A DNA stretch of 51,196 nucleotides from Candidatus Rokuibacteriota bacterium. Its GTDB lineage: Bacteria > Methylomirabilota > Methylomirabilia > Rokubacteriales > CSP1-6. Positions 7,816 to 16,570 of this stretch are shown here, piece by piece. The stretch lies in NCBI GenBank assembly GCA_016184125.1, contig JACPDG010000088.1, forward strand, positions 1-51,196. Direction: 5' to 3'. The notes under the pieces were generated by a model. The model had not been told where the DNA came from, did no database searches, and saw only the letters and a list, made by a program, of their open reading frames with translations. A program made the position numbers and the translations under genes. Every line of letters begins with the position of its first letter. The stretch's first letter is position 1.

Positions 7816-9303
7816 ATGGAAGAGATGAGCATCGCCCCGCGAGACCTCAGGGACTGGATCGCGCGCGTCGACGCCATCGGTCAGCTCAGGCGGATCACCG
7901 AGCCGGTGTCGCGCAACGAGGAGATGGGCGCGATCACGTACCTCGCGCACCAGGAGATCGGGGCCCCCGCGCTGTTGTTCGAGGTCATCCGCGACACGCC
8001 GAAGGGCTTCCGCGCGCTGTGGAACCCGATCGGGTCGAGCGTGGATCGCTTCGCGCTGGCCATCGGCGAGCCGACCGGGCTCGGTGTCATGGAGCTCGTC
8101 CAGCGCTGCAAGACCAAGTTCTCGACGCCGATCCCGCCCGTCGTCGTCGAGCGCGAAGGCGTGCCCGTGAACGAGAACCACCTCCACGACGACAAGGTGG
8201 ATCTGCGGGGCTTCCCGGCCGCGCGTCACTGGGCCGGCGACGGCGGCGAGTACATCGGCACGTGCGACGCGATCATCACGCGCGACCCGGACGGTGGCTG
8301 GCTGAACGTCGGCACGTACCGGCAGATGGTGCAGGGCAAGAACCAGGTCGGTCTCTACCTCTCGCCGGGCAAGGATGCGCGCCTGCACATCGAGCGGTAC
8401 TGGAGCCGCAACGAGCCGTGCGAGGTGGTCATGTGCTGGGGCATCGATCCGGCGCTGTTCATCGCGGCCTCGCAGACGTTCCCGAAGACGGTGAGCGAGC
8501 TGGACTTCGTGGGCGGCATCCTCGGCCGCCCGGTGGAGCTGGTGAAGGGCGAGCGCACGAGCCTCCTCTATCCCGCGCACGTCGAGATCGCCGCGGAGGG
8601 CGTCATCGCGCCCGGCTCGCAGAAGCTCGAGGGACCGTTCGGCGAGTTCACGGGGTATTACGGCCGGCCGGAGGACTACGCGTTCCTCGTCGACGTGAAG
8701 GCCGTTCACCACCGCGACAACCCCATCCTCACGCATGCGCTGATGGCGGACTATCCCGCGAACGAGTGCGCGCTGCTCTACGCGGTCGCGCGGTCCGCGC
8801 GCATCTGGAACGACCTCGACCGGCTCGGCGTCCCCGGCATCAAGGGCGTGTACGCGCACCCCGCGGCGGCGGGCGGCTTCGGGATGACGGTCGTCTCGCT
8901 CGAGCAGCGTTACGCCGGCCACGCGCCGCAGGTCCTCGCGCTCGCCGCGCAGGTGCCGGGCGGCGCCTACTACGCGAAGTGGATCATCGCGGTGGACGAG
9001 GACGTCGACCCCTCGAACACCAACCAGGTGATCTGGGCGATGGCCACACGGTGCAACCCCGTGGAGGACATCGACATCCTGCGCCAGACGTGGTCCACGT
9101 GGCTCGACCCGGCGCAGAACCCGCCCGAGGAGCGCCCGTACGGCTCCAAGGCGCTGGTCAACGCGTGCATGGAGCACCGCCACATCAAGGACTTCTCGCG
9201 GCGCACGAAGGTGCGGCGCTCGGTCTACGAGTCCGTCAGCGGGCGGTGGCGCGAGCTCGGCTTCACGGGCACGCCGCCGAAGCTCTGGAGCTTGCAAGAT
9301 TGA
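7816..9303 (+). CDS. UbiD family (de)carboxylase, prenylated-FMN dependent
   Basis: A 495-residue member of the UbiD family, which reversibly decarboxylates aromatic or alpha,beta-unsaturated acids using prenylated FMN. The catalytic Arg-Glu-Glu arrangement is visible: R169 in GTYRQMV, and E272 and E277 in LEGPFGEFTGYYG. The 5-residue Glu spacing and roughly 103-residue Arg-Glu spacing match A. niger Fdc1 (R173, E277, E282). The ATG at 7816 is chosen over 7810 because GGAGG at 7805-7809 would abut the latter. No UbiX prenyltransferase is present in the window. It is followed by a TAXI-TRAP transporter in the same direction, suggesting the transporter supplies or exports its acid. The substrate is unknown. 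Confidence 0.9.
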   Translation: MEEMSIAPRDLRDWIARVDAIGQLRRITEPVSRNEEMGAITYLAHQEIGAPALLFEVIRDTPKGFRALWNPIGSSVDRFALAIGEPTGLGVMELVQRCKTKFSTPIPPVVVEREGVPVNENHLHDDKVDLRGFPAARHWAGDGGEYIGTCDAIITRDPDGGWLNVGTYRQMVQGKNQVGLYLSPGKDARLHIERYWSRNEPCEVVMCWGIDPALFIAASQTFPKTVSELDFVGGILGRPVELVKGERTSLLYPAHVEIAAEGVIAPGSQKLEGPFGEFTGYYGRPEDYAFLVDVKAVHHRDNPILTHALMADYPANECALLYAVARSARIWNDLDRLGVPGIKGVYAHPAAAGGFGMTVVSLEQRYAGHAPQVLALAAQVPGGAYYAKWIIAVDEDVDPSNTNQVIWAMATRCNPVEDIDILRQTWSTWLDPAQNPPEERPYGSKALVNACMEHRHIKDFSRRTKVRRSVYESVSGRWRELGFTGTPPKLWSLQD

Positions 9304-9312
9304 GCCCCCGAG

Positions 9313-9408
9313 ATCGAGGAGCGCCCCGGGTTCCACGGGTGCGTCCGCGCACCCCCCGGGGCGCTTCCGAGCGCCGGGGGGTTTGGGGGCCATGTCGGGG
9401 CCCCCATG
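9313..9408 (+). repeat. Two-hairpin intergenic element, copy 3 (head variant B)
   Basis: Inverted on the plus strand relative to copies 1, 2, 4 and 5, because the flanking genes are on the plus strand. It starts 9 bases after the UbiD stop with GCGCCCCGGG, has the extended insert ACGGGTGCGTCCGCGCACCC, then CCCGGGGCGC, CCGAGCGC, the G6/G5 tracts and a head ending GGGGCCCCCATGG. The Shine-Dalgarno sequence of the TAXI gene follows directly. Confidence 0.85.
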
Positions 9409-9425
9409 GACACAAGGAGGAGCCG

Positions 9426-10454
9426 ATGAGCGTGCGTCTTGTCTCGACCATCACGGTGGTACTCGGTCTGTCGGCGTGGCTCGTCGCCGCACCCGCCGAA
9501 GCGCAGAAGCCGGTCGCGATCGGTACGAACCCGCCGGGGACCGCGTTCTACGGGATCGGCAGCGGCATCGCGAAGGTCGCGACCGACGCCGGCGCGCTCA
9601 ACCTCTCGGTCCAGCCGTACGCGGGCTCGAGCACCTTCCTGCCGCTGCTCGACAGCGGCGAGATGGAGTTCGGGGTCAACAACGCGGTGGACATGGCGCT
9701 CGCCTACCGCGGCCCCCGCTTCAAGATCGGCGGCAAGAACCCCTTCCCGCACACGCCGAACGTGCGGCTCGTGACGCGCGGCTCGCCGTTCATGGTCGCG
9801 CTCCTCGTCAAGAAGGACTCGCCGATCAAGAGCGTGCACGACATCAAGGGCAAGCGGATGACGGGCGAGTACCGCGCGCATCTCGCCGTCTGGTACAACA
9901 TGTTCGGCCATCTCGCGACCGCGGGGCTCACGTGGGACGACGTGACGGTCGTGCCGGTGCCCGGCATCAACGAGGGGCTCGAGGCCCTCGTGCAGGGCCG
10001 CGCGGAGGTGACCGAGTACGCGCTCAACGCCGCGAAGGTGCGGGAAGCCGACGCGCAGGTGGGCGTGCGGCACGTCACGAACGACTGCTCGCCCGCCGGC
10101 GAGAAGCGACTGCGGGAGGCGGTGCCCGGCTACTACCCGGCGTGGGTGAAGAAGGGCGGGGCCGCCGCGGTGGTCGACGACGTGTGCGTCATCGCGTACG
10201 ACGTCTACATCACGGCGGGCAAGGGCGTGACGGACGCCCAGGCCGAGACGCTGCTGCGCGCGATCTGGGACAACACGGACAAGCTGGCCCCGCTGCATCC
10301 GATCTTCAAGCGGTGGACCCGCGAGCGCATGCCGACGCACGACGTCACGATGCCGTACCACCCCGGCGCCATCCGGTTCTTCAAGGAGAAAGGCGTCTGG
10401 ACGCCGGAGATGGAGAAGGCGCAACAGCAGCTGCTGTCGCTGAACCCGCGGTAG
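9426..10454 (+). CDS. TAXI family TRAP transporter solute-binding protein
   Basis: A 342-residue periplasmic binding protein. The signal peptide covers about residues 1-24 (VLGLSAWLVAAPAEAQ, cleavage after AEA). The mature part opens with the TAXI signature VAIGTNPPGTAFYGIGSGIA, followed by YAGSSTFLPLLDSGEMEFGV, typical of the TAXI subset that binds small organic acids such as glutamate or keto-acids. AAGGAGG lies 5 bases before the ATG. Its partner permease follows 10 bases later. Ligand identity cannot be read from sequence; co-location with a UbiD enzyme points to an aromatic or unsaturated carboxylate. Confidence 0.9.
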   Translation: MSVRLVSTITVVLGLSAWLVAAPAEAQKPVAIGTNPPGTAFYGIGSGIAKVATDAGALNLSVQPYAGSSTFLPLLDSGEMEFGVNNAVDMALAYRGPRFKIGGKNPFPHTPNVRLVTRGSPFMVALLVKKDSPIKSVHDIKGKRMTGEYRAHLAVWYNMFGHLATAGLTWDDVTVVPVPGINEGLEALVQGRAEVTEYALNAAKVREADAQVGVRHVTNDCSPAGEKRLREAVPGYYPAWVKKGGAAAVVDDVCVIAYDVYITAGKGVTDAQAETLLRAIWDNTDKLAPLHPIFKRWTRERMPTHDVTMPYHPGAIRFFKEKGVWTPEMEKAQQQLLSLNPR

Positions 10455-10464
10455 CCGTGGCGTC

Positions 10465-12408
10465 GTGACCGGCGGCAAGTTCCGCACGCTGCGCGGACCG
10501 GCGGGCGGCGTCGAGCGGACGCTGCTCGCGGCGCTCGTCGTCCTCGGCGGGCTGTGGTCCGGCGCCGTGCACCACTGGCTGCCGGTCACGTTCTTCAAGG
10601 AGCAGTACCTCGGCCTCTTCCTGGCCGTGGCGCTGGCCGCGACGTTCCTGGCCGTGAAGCCGTTCCCCGCGGCGGCGGCCGACCGCGTGCCGTGGTACGA
10701 CTGGCTGCTCGCGGCGGCCGGCCTTGCCGGCGGGCTCTACATCGCCATCTACTTCCCGGCGATGGCGTACACGCTGGGCGTGATCAGCGCCGACAAGGTC
10801 GCGCTCGGCGCCGTCACGGTCGTGCTGCTCCTCGAGGCGACCCGACGGCTCGTCGGCTGGGTGATGGTCGCGCTCGGAGGCGCGTTCATCGTCTACGCGA
10901 AGTTCGCGTGGCTGTTCCCCGGGATGCTCGAGGGCAAGGGCTCCACGTGGGAGCGCATCGCGATCTACCTCTACCTCGACACCAACAGCCTGCTCGGGCT
11001 GCCGCTGTCCGTGACGGCCGGCATGGTCGTGGCGTTCATCCTCTTCGGGCAGGTCCTCTACGCCGTCGGCGGCGACAAGTTCCTCACCGACGTCGCCGTC
11101 GCGATGATGGGCCGCTATCGCGGCGGTCCCGCGAAGGTCTCCGTCGTGGGCTCGTGCCTGTTCGGGACCGTGTCGGGAAGCGCCGTCTCCAACGTCGTCG
11201 TGGACGGCCCGATCACGATCCCGCTCATGAAGCGGACGGGGTACGCCCCGCACCTCGCGGCGGCGATCGAGGCGGTGGCGTCGACCGGCGGCCAGATCAT
11301 GCCGCCCGTCATGGGCATCGCGGCGTTCCTCATCGCCGAGTTCCTCGCGATCCCGTACTCCGAGGTCGCGCTCGCGGCCGTCATCCCGGCGCTGCTGTAC
11401 TACCTCGCGGTCTTCGTCCAGGTGGATCTCGAGGCCGCCAGGCACGGCTTGCACGGCTTGCCCCGCGAGCAGATTCCGCGACTCGGCGAGGTCATGCGGC
11501 GCGGGTGGACCTTCGTCGTCCCGCTCGGCATCCTCCTCTACACGCTGATGATCGCGGTGTGGGAGCCGGGGCGCGCGGGCATGGCGGCGGTCGTCGCGGC
11601 CATCGCCGTCGGCTTCCTGCAGCGCCAGGACCGGCTCACGCTCGCCCGGCTCGGCCGCGCGCTCATCGAGACCGGGCGCGTCCTGCTCGACATCGTGGCG
11701 ATCACCGCGATCGCCGGCTGCGTCATCGGGATGCTCCAGCTTTCCGGGCTCGGCTTCAAGTTCTCCGTGGTCCTCATCAACCTGGCCGGCGGCAACTCGC
11801 TCGCGCTGCTCGGCCTCACGGCGGTCGTCTGCATCATCCTCGGCATGGGGATGCCGACCGCGATCATCTACGTGATGCTCGCCGTCCTCGTCGGCCCCGC
11901 GCTCGTGCAGCTCGGGGTGTCGGCGCTCGGCGCGCACCTGTTCCTGTTCTACTTCGGCATGCTGTCGATGATCACGCCGCCCGTCTGTCTCGCGACGTAC
12001 GCGGCGGCGTCGATCGGCGGCGCGGACTTCATGAAGACGGGCTGGACGGGGATGCGGCTCGGCATCGTCGCGTACGTGGTGCCGTTCGTCTTCGCGTACC
12101 ATCCGGCGCTGCTCATGCAGGGCAGCGTGACCGACATCGCGCTCGCGGCCACCACCGCGGTGATCGGCGTCGTGCTGCTGGCCATCGCGTGTGTCGGCTA
12201 CCTGTTCCGGCCGCTCGGCCGGGGACGCCGGGCGGCCCTGGCGCTCGCCGGTGTGCTGCTGATCCCGCCGATCGCGAGCTGGGTGTGGCTGGCCGTCAAC
12301 GTCGCCGGGCTGGCGCTCGGCCTCGTCGTCGTGCTGATCGAGCGCGCGGCGACGCCGCGTCGTGTCGCGACAGCGACGGTGCCCGGATCGGAGCGCGCGC
12401 TCCGCTGA
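10465..12408 (+). CDS. TRAP transporter permease, fused small and large (4TM/12TM) subunits
   Basis: A 647-residue inner-membrane protein in which DctQ-like and DctM-like parts are joined, the usual form for TAXI systems. Diagnostic DctM stretches are GSCLFGTVSGSAVSNVVVDG, MPPVMGIAAFLIAEF, GMGMPTAIIYVMLAVLVGP and FYFGMLSMITPPVCLATYAA. The start is a GTG 10 bases after the stop of the binding protein, so co-translation is likely. The last roughly 100 residues are an extra hydrophobic tail, common in this subfamily. It uses an ion gradient to import the solute bound by the preceding protein. Confidence 0.9.
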   Translation: MTGGKFRTLRGPAGGVERTLLAALVVLGGLWSGAVHHWLPVTFFKEQYLGLFLAVALAATFLAVKPFPAAAADRVPWYDWLLAAAGLAGGLYIAIYFPAMAYTLGVISADKVALGAVTVVLLLEATRRLVGWVMVALGGAFIVYAKFAWLFPGMLEGKGSTWERIAIYLYLDTNSLLGLPLSVTAGMVVAFILFGQVLYAVGGDKFLTDVAVAMMGRYRGGPAKVSVVGSCLFGTVSGSAVSNVVVDGPITIPLMKRTGYAPHLAAAIEAVASTGGQIMPPVMGIAAFLIAEFLAIPYSEVALAAVIPALLYYLAVFVQVDLEAARHGLHGLPREQIPRLGEVMRRGWTFVVPLGILLYTLMIAVWEPGRAGMAAVVAAIAVGFLQRQDRLTLARLGRALIETGRVLLDIVAITAIAGCVIGMLQLSGLGFKFSVVLINLAGGNSLALLGLTAVVCIILGMGMPTAIIYVMLAVLVGPALVQLGVSALGAHLFLFYFGMLSMITPPVCLATYAAASIGGADFMKTGWTGMRLGIVAYVVPFVFAYHPALLMQGSVTDIALAATTAVIGVVLLAIACVGYLFRPLGRGRRAALALAGVLLIPPIASWVWLAVNVAGLALGLVVVLIERAATPRRVATATVPGSERALR

Positions 12409-12534
12409 GGCTCCGGCCGCCCGCACGTCCGCGCGCTTCATCGAGTCCGATTCCATCGATCCCGGCGATGACGAGCCGGCGCACGGCCATCCAGCCAAGG
12501 CCGTACTAGCCTCGACACCCACGAGTCAGCCACA

Positions 12535-13455
12535 GTGAGGTGCCCGCGCCCCGAGGAAGTCGATCATGGAGTCAAGAAGCGCACGCTCGTCGATCTCGGA
12601 GTCGTCGTCTTGGAGGCGATGGAGACCACGCGTCCGCTGATGGAGCAGCGCCGGCAGCGCGTCTCCGTCACACGACCCGAGCCGCCCGTCCTGATCGCCG
12701 GGGACCCCGCCCGGCTCGGCCAGGTCGTCGTGAACCTCCTGGCGAATGCCGCGAAGCACGGCGGCGCGGGCGGACAGATCGCGGTGGCGATCGCGCGCGA
12801 CGCGCGCAGCGCGATCTTGCGCGTGCGCGACTTCGGCGCCGGGATCGCGCGCGACCTGCTCCCCCGGATCTTCGACCTCTACACGCAGGCCCATCCGCGC
12901 GGTGGTCAGGGCGGGCTCGGCATCGGTCTCGCGATCGTCCGGCAGCTCGTCGCGCTCCACGGCGGAACCGTCGAGGCGCACAGCGAGGGGCCGGGACGCG
13001 GCGCGGAGTTCACGGTGCGACTTCCGCTCGCCGAGCCGGGCGAGCGGCTCGAGCGCTCCGAGGGGCTCCGCCCGCCGCCGGCCGCGCGGAGACGTGTGCT
13101 GATCGTCGAGGACGACGCCGACGCGCGCGAGAGCCTCAGGCTCGTGCTCGAGCTCGACGGTCACGAGGTCCTGGTCGCGGACTCGGGGGTCCGAGCGGTG
13201 GAGACGGCGGCGCGCGCGCGCCCCGACGTCGTCCTCGTCGAGCTCGGGTTGCCCGACGTCGACGGCTACGAAGTGGCGCGGCGAATCCGGCGCGCGCTCG
13301 GCGACGAGGTCGTGCTGCTCGCCGTCACCGGGCACGGACGCGCCGAGGACGTGGCACGGGCGCGTGAGGTCGGGTTCGATGCGCACCTCCTCAAGCCGCT
13401 CGCGCACGACGAGCTCGCGCGCGTGATCGCCGAGACCCCGAGGCGAGCCGCGTAG
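12535..13455 (+). pseudogene. 5'-truncated hybrid histidine kinase: ATPase plus receiver domain only
   Basis: The 306-residue frame begins at the end of a dimerisation domain (KKRTLVDLGVVVLEAMETTR) and lacks sensor, membrane segments and the phosphorylated His. The HATPase_c part is complete: N-box VNLLANAAKH, G1 DFGAGI, G2 GGLGIGLAIVRQL. A receiver domain follows (VLIVEDDADARES, LAVTGHG, LLKPL), but the phospho-acceptor Asp is replaced by Glu236 (VVLVELGLPDVDGYE). Translation from GTG 12535 is possible, but no ribosome-binding site is evident. Most likely a remnant; a stand-alone protein with a permanently acidic receiver cannot be excluded. Confidence 0.65.
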
Positions 13456-13466
13456 CCGCCCGACGC

Positions 13467-13637
13467 TCAGCTGCTCACGCGGCGACGGCGGCGTCCGGAG
13501 TGGCCGAGACCACGCGTGGCAGGCCGTTCGGCCACCAGGTCGCCCGGGCGTATGCCGAACCGCCTGCGGAACGCGCGGTCGAGGTGCGAGAGGTCGTAGA
13601 AGCCGACCTCGTGCGCGATCTCCGTGATCGACAGCCA
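13467..13637 (-). pseudogene. AraC-family DNA-binding domain remnant
   Basis: The minus-strand frame reads LSITEIAHEVGFYDLSHLDR, then AFRRRFGIRPGDL, the second helix-turn-helix of AraC/XylS regulators. An in-frame TGA lies two codons upstream (13640-13638), so only about 55 C-terminal residues survive. It is tail-to-tail with the kinase remnant. Confidence 0.6.
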
Positions 13638-14160
13638 TCAGTGATCCGCCAGACCTCACGGTGAACCGTAGGTGCTTGACACCGGGCGCAGCGTTCCCGG
13701 CTCTCCTCGCGATCACGTCGCGACCACCGATCGCGTCCACGCCAAGCCGGTGCAGTGCCGATGCCACAGCCCGGTCCGCGGAGCAGCGTGAACGCCGGCC
13801 ACGAGTCGACTGCGAAACTGCGCGCCTTGCGATGCTCGGCACAGCGATCGAGTGGGGAATCCGAGGATGGGAAGCTCGACAACGGCCCGCACTGGGGAAG
13901 CGCCGCCTCAACGTCCCGCCGCTCCCGGGGCGCCGGCGCCTCGGTGAACGTCTCCGACGAGGCGAATTCGATGGAAGAGAAGTTCCTCTTTCGCGTGCGG
14001 CGCCCGGTGGTGCACGGCCGCCGGCTATCGCCTCACTCGCGCGGGCGACAGATCGGCCCCGCGCGCGACAGATCGGCTACGAGAGGGCCCGAACGCATCC
14101 ACTCTGGATGGCGAAGTCCGCGCGCATGCCGCGACTCGACAAGCCGGCACTCTCGATCGA
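13638..14160. other. Region without recognisable gene
   Basis: About 520 bases between the AraC remnant and the HxlR gene. Open frames exist on both strands but have low-complexity Arg/Ser/Pro composition and no family motifs. A short direct repeat GCGCGACAGATCGGC-like motif occurs twice around 14040-14080. Probably decayed sequence. Confidence 0.5.
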
Positions 14161-14670
14161 TCACGACGACTGCGGGGGCACCCGTGGTCGCGACGTCGAG
14201 CGCTTCGCGGCCGACGGCTGAGGGCTGCGCGGCGTCGCGCGTGCCCGGCCGCGACGGAGCGTGACCGCCGCTCCCGGCACGCGCGTGTCGCAGTGCGGGC
14301 AGAAGTAGCGGAGCTGCACCTCGTGGCCGCACTCGGCGTGGATCACCGCCGTCTCCGGGTGCAGGTGGCGCGAGCCCCACGTGGCCAGCGCTCCGATGAC
14401 CACGCCGAGCTCGCGCCCGCGCTCGGTGAGGACGTACTGCGCGCGCGGTGGATGGTCGGAGTAGAACTGGCGGGCCACCAGCCCGTGCTGCTCCATCAGC
14501 TTGAGCCGCTCGGAAAGCAGCCCGGGCGCGATCCCCGGCAGGGACGCGTGGAAATCCTGGAAGCGCCGTGGCGCTTCGAGGAGGTCGCGCACGATCAGCA
14601 GCGTCCAGCGCTCGCCGACCAGCTCCAGCGACTTCGCCACCGGGCAGGCCTGGCCGTACCGCTTCGCCAT
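14161..14670 (-). CDS. HxlR family winged-helix transcriptional regulator
   Basis: A 169-residue regulator. Residues 1-100 carry the HxlR fold: CPVAKSLELVGERWTLLIVR, DLLEAPRRFQDFHASLPGIA, LLSERLKLMEQHGLVARQ and the wing YVLTERGREL. A C-terminal section with CGHEVQLRYFCPHCDTRV has three cysteines in a CxxC-like arrangement, plausibly zinc-binding. The last 30 residues are a low-complexity Arg/Pro/Ser tail and may reflect a lost original stop. The ATG at 14670 is chosen because the protein then begins MAKRYGQACPVAK as in the family. It is divergent from a MATE exporter across an AT-rich 68-base gap containing a likely operator, so it probably represses that exporter. Confidence 0.85.
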   Translation of the reverse strand: MAKRYGQACPVAKSLELVGERWTLLIVRDLLEAPRRFQDFHASLPGIAPGLLSERLKLMEQHGLVARQFYSDHPPRAQYVLTERGRELGVVIGALATWGSRHLHPETAVIHAECGHEVQLRYFCPHCDTRVPGAAVTLRRGRARATPRSPQPSAAKRSTSRPRVPPQSS

Positions 14671-14699
14671 GCGCCCAGCATACCGGCGCGCGGGCGCGG

Positions 14700-14738
14700 T
14701 TGACAAGAAAACGTAGTCACTATATTTTTTGTATTCAC
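14700..14738 (+). promoter_or_regulatory. MATE promoter with candidate HxlR operator
   Basis: TTGACA (14700-14705), a 17-base spacer and TATTTT (14723-14728) form a strong promoter. Overlapping it are two direct half-sites, GTAGTCAC (14713-14720) and GTATTCAC (14731-14738), 18 bases apart. HxlR proteins bind as dimers to such GTA-containing repeats near divergent promoters. The -10 ends only 10 bases before the MATE ATG, so the message would be leaderless or nearly so. Confidence 0.55.
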
Positions 14739-16133
14739 ATGACCCCGGCGGCCACCGTCGCTTCCACGGCCGGCGCTGCCCCGATGGCCGCGCGCACCCG
14801 GGCGCTGCTCGACGGCGCCATCGTGCCCACGCTCCTGCGCCTCGCCGCGCCGAACGTCGCGGTGATGATGATCCAGGCCCTCGTGAGCACGGCCGACGCG
14901 TACTGGGTGGGCCGGCTGGGCCCCGAGGCGCTCGCCGGCGTCTCGCTGGTGTTCCCGATCATCATGCTCATGCAGACGATGTCGGCCGGCGGCATGGGGG
15001 GCGGTGTCGCGTCCGCGGTCGCCCGTGCCCTCGGGGCCGGGCGGCGTCACGACGCGACCGCGCTCGTCGCGCACGCCGTCCTCATCGCTGCCGGGATGGG
15101 TCTGCTGTTCACGGTCGCAGTGCTGGCCGCGGGGCCTGCCGCCTATCAGGCCATGGGCGGCCACGGTGGCGCCCTCGACGCGGCGCTCGCGTACTCGAAC
15201 GTCGTCTTCGCGGGCGCGTGCGTTCCTTGGCTCTTCAACACGCTCGGAAGCGTGGTGCGTGGCACCGGCAACATGGCGCTGCCGGCGACCGTCATGGTCC
15301 TCACCGGCCTCGTCCAGCTCACACTCGCGCCGACGCTGGTGCTCGGGCTCGCGGGCGCGCCGAGGCTCGGCGTGGCCGGCGCCGGCGTCGCCACGGTCGT
15401 CGCGTTCGCCGTCGGTTGCGTCGTCCTCGTCTGGTATCTGCTATCGGGGCACAGCCTCGTGACCCCGACGCTGCGGAGCGTCCGGCCGCGCCGCGCCCTG
15501 TTCGCGGACATCCTGCGCGTGGGCGCGCCCGGCGCGCTCAACACGGTCCAGACGAACCTGACCGTCGTGCTGCTGACGGGACTGGTCGGCTCGTTCGGGA
15601 CGTTCACCCTCGCCGGTTACGGCGTGGCCGCGCGCCTCGAGTACCTGCAGATCCCGCTCGTGTTCGGCTTCGGCGGCGCGCTGGTCACGATGGTCGGGAC
15701 GAACGTCGGGGCCGGGCAACTGGCGCGAGCGGAGCGCGTCGCGTGGACCGGCGCCGCCCTCGCCGCGGCGGTCACCGGAGCCATCGGGCTGATCGTCGCG
15801 ATCGCGCCGTGGCTCTGGATGGGACTCTTCACCAACGAGCCGGTCGTGCTCGCCGCCGGCTCGAGCTACCTGCGCATCGTCGGACCGTTCTACGGCTTCT
15901 TCGGGCTCGGCCTCGCGCTCTACTTCGCCTCGCAGGGCGCCGGCCGACTGCTGTGGCCGCTGGTGGCCGGCTTCATCAGGTTGACCGTCGCCGCGGCTGG
16001 CGGCTGGCTCGTCACGCGAGCCTTCGGCGGCGGTCTCGGCGCGCTCTTCGCCGTCGTCGCGGTTGCGCTCGTGTGCTTCGGGTCGACCGTCGCCCTCGCC
16101 GTCCGCGCCGGCGCGTGGCGGGTGCGTCGCTGA
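14739..16133 (+). CDS. MATE family multidrug/metabolite exporter
   Basis: A 464-residue inner-membrane protein with 12 predicted segments in two similar halves. It shows MATE-type sequence: LLRLAAPNVAVMMIQALVST, DAYWVGRLGPEALAGVSLVF near the N-terminus and GAPGALNTVQTNLTVVLLTG at the start of the second half. MATE proteins export drugs or metabolites by Na+ or H+ antiport. The start is the ATG 10 bases downstream of the -10 box. It is divergently paired with an HxlR regulator, a common arrangement for inducible exporters. Confidence 0.87.
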   Translation: MTPAATVASTAGAAPMAARTRALLDGAIVPTLLRLAAPNVAVMMIQALVSTADAYWVGRLGPEALAGVSLVFPIIMLMQTMSAGGMGGGVASAVARALGAGRRHDATALVAHAVLIAAGMGLLFTVAVLAAGPAAYQAMGGHGGALDAALAYSNVVFAGACVPWLFNTLGSVVRGTGNMALPATVMVLTGLVQLTLAPTLVLGLAGAPRLGVAGAGVATVVAFAVGCVVLVWYLLSGHSLVTPTLRSVRPRRALFADILRVGAPGALNTVQTNLTVVLLTGLVGSFGTFTLAGYGVAARLEYLQIPLVFGFGGALVTMVGTNVGAGQLARAERVAWTGAALAAAVTGAIGLIVAIAPWLWMGLFTNEPVVLAAGSSYLRIVGPFYGFFGLGLALYFASQGAGRLLWPLVAGFIRLTVAAAGGWLVTRAFGGGLGALFAVVAVALVCFGSTVALAVRAGAWRVRR

Positions 16134-16147
16134 AACAGGAGGATCGG

Positions 16148-16225
16148 ATGCCGACCATGCTCGATCCGATCGACAGGACCCAGCGGGGCGAGCTGCCGCC
16201 GCCCCCCATCGCGACGACGGTGTAA
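16148..16225 (+). pseudogene. 25-codon stub resembling the N-terminus of a PaaI-type hotdog thioesterase
   Basis: A 25-residue frame starts 14 bases after the MATE stop with an excellent AGGAGG five bases before its ATG. The sequence MLDPIDRTQRGELPPPPIA resembles the leader of PaaI-like thioesterases, which often read RGELPPPPIA before the hotdog fold. The frame stops at TAA three codons later and nothing thioesterase-like follows. Either a truncated gene or a genuine small peptide. Confidence 0.4.
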
Positions 16226-16300
16226 GAGCTTCGCCGCCGCGCCGCCGCCGCGCCGCCCGGCCCGCGCGCCGCAAGGACGCCGCCATTTGACCGAACGCGA

Positions 16301-16320
16301 GTTCCGTCGCTCGACGGAAC
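16301..16320. terminator. Short hairpin downstream of the MATE/thioesterase-stub unit
   Basis: GTTCCGTC and GACGGAAC form an 8-bp perfect stem with a GCTC loop. No U tract follows. It could end transcription of the MATE operon. Confidence 0.35.
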
Positions 16321-16364
16321 GCGTACGGACGACTCGCGGGCACCCACTTGGGCGACGGAGCGCA

Positions 16365-16396
16365 CGACACGCTGTCGTCTGCCGGACAGCGTGTCG
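16365..16396. promoter_or_regulatory. Dyad-symmetric site, candidate enhancer for a sigma-54 promoter
   Basis: CGACACGCTGTC and GACAGCGTGTCG form a perfect 12-bp inverted repeat around an 8-base spacer. A further half-site-like ACGTGTCG lies near 16434-16441. It sits about 75-105 bases upstream of the -24/-12 element, the usual place for binding sites of sigma-54 activators. Confidence 0.45.
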
Positions 16397-16470
16397 CGAT
16401 GGGTCGCGCCGGCGTCGCGTCCCGTCGCCTCGAACGTGTCGTGACGGTTGACCGCCCGCGGTCCGGGACC

Positions 16471-16486
16471 TGGCATCGACCTTGCG
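16471..16486 (+). promoter_or_regulatory. Probable sigma-54 (-24/-12) promoter
   Basis: TGGCATCGACCTTGCG matches the TGGCAC-N5-TTGC consensus, with the invariant GG and GC separated by exactly 10 bases. It would give a leader of about 70 bases before the HesB-like gene at 16571. Confidence 0.5.
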
Positions 16487-16570
16487 GTTCATCGCGCGGT
16501 TACTCGCTGGGGACGCCCCTCGTCCCGATGCTGTCCCGATCGAATCCCCGGTTCGAAAGGAGTTGATGAC

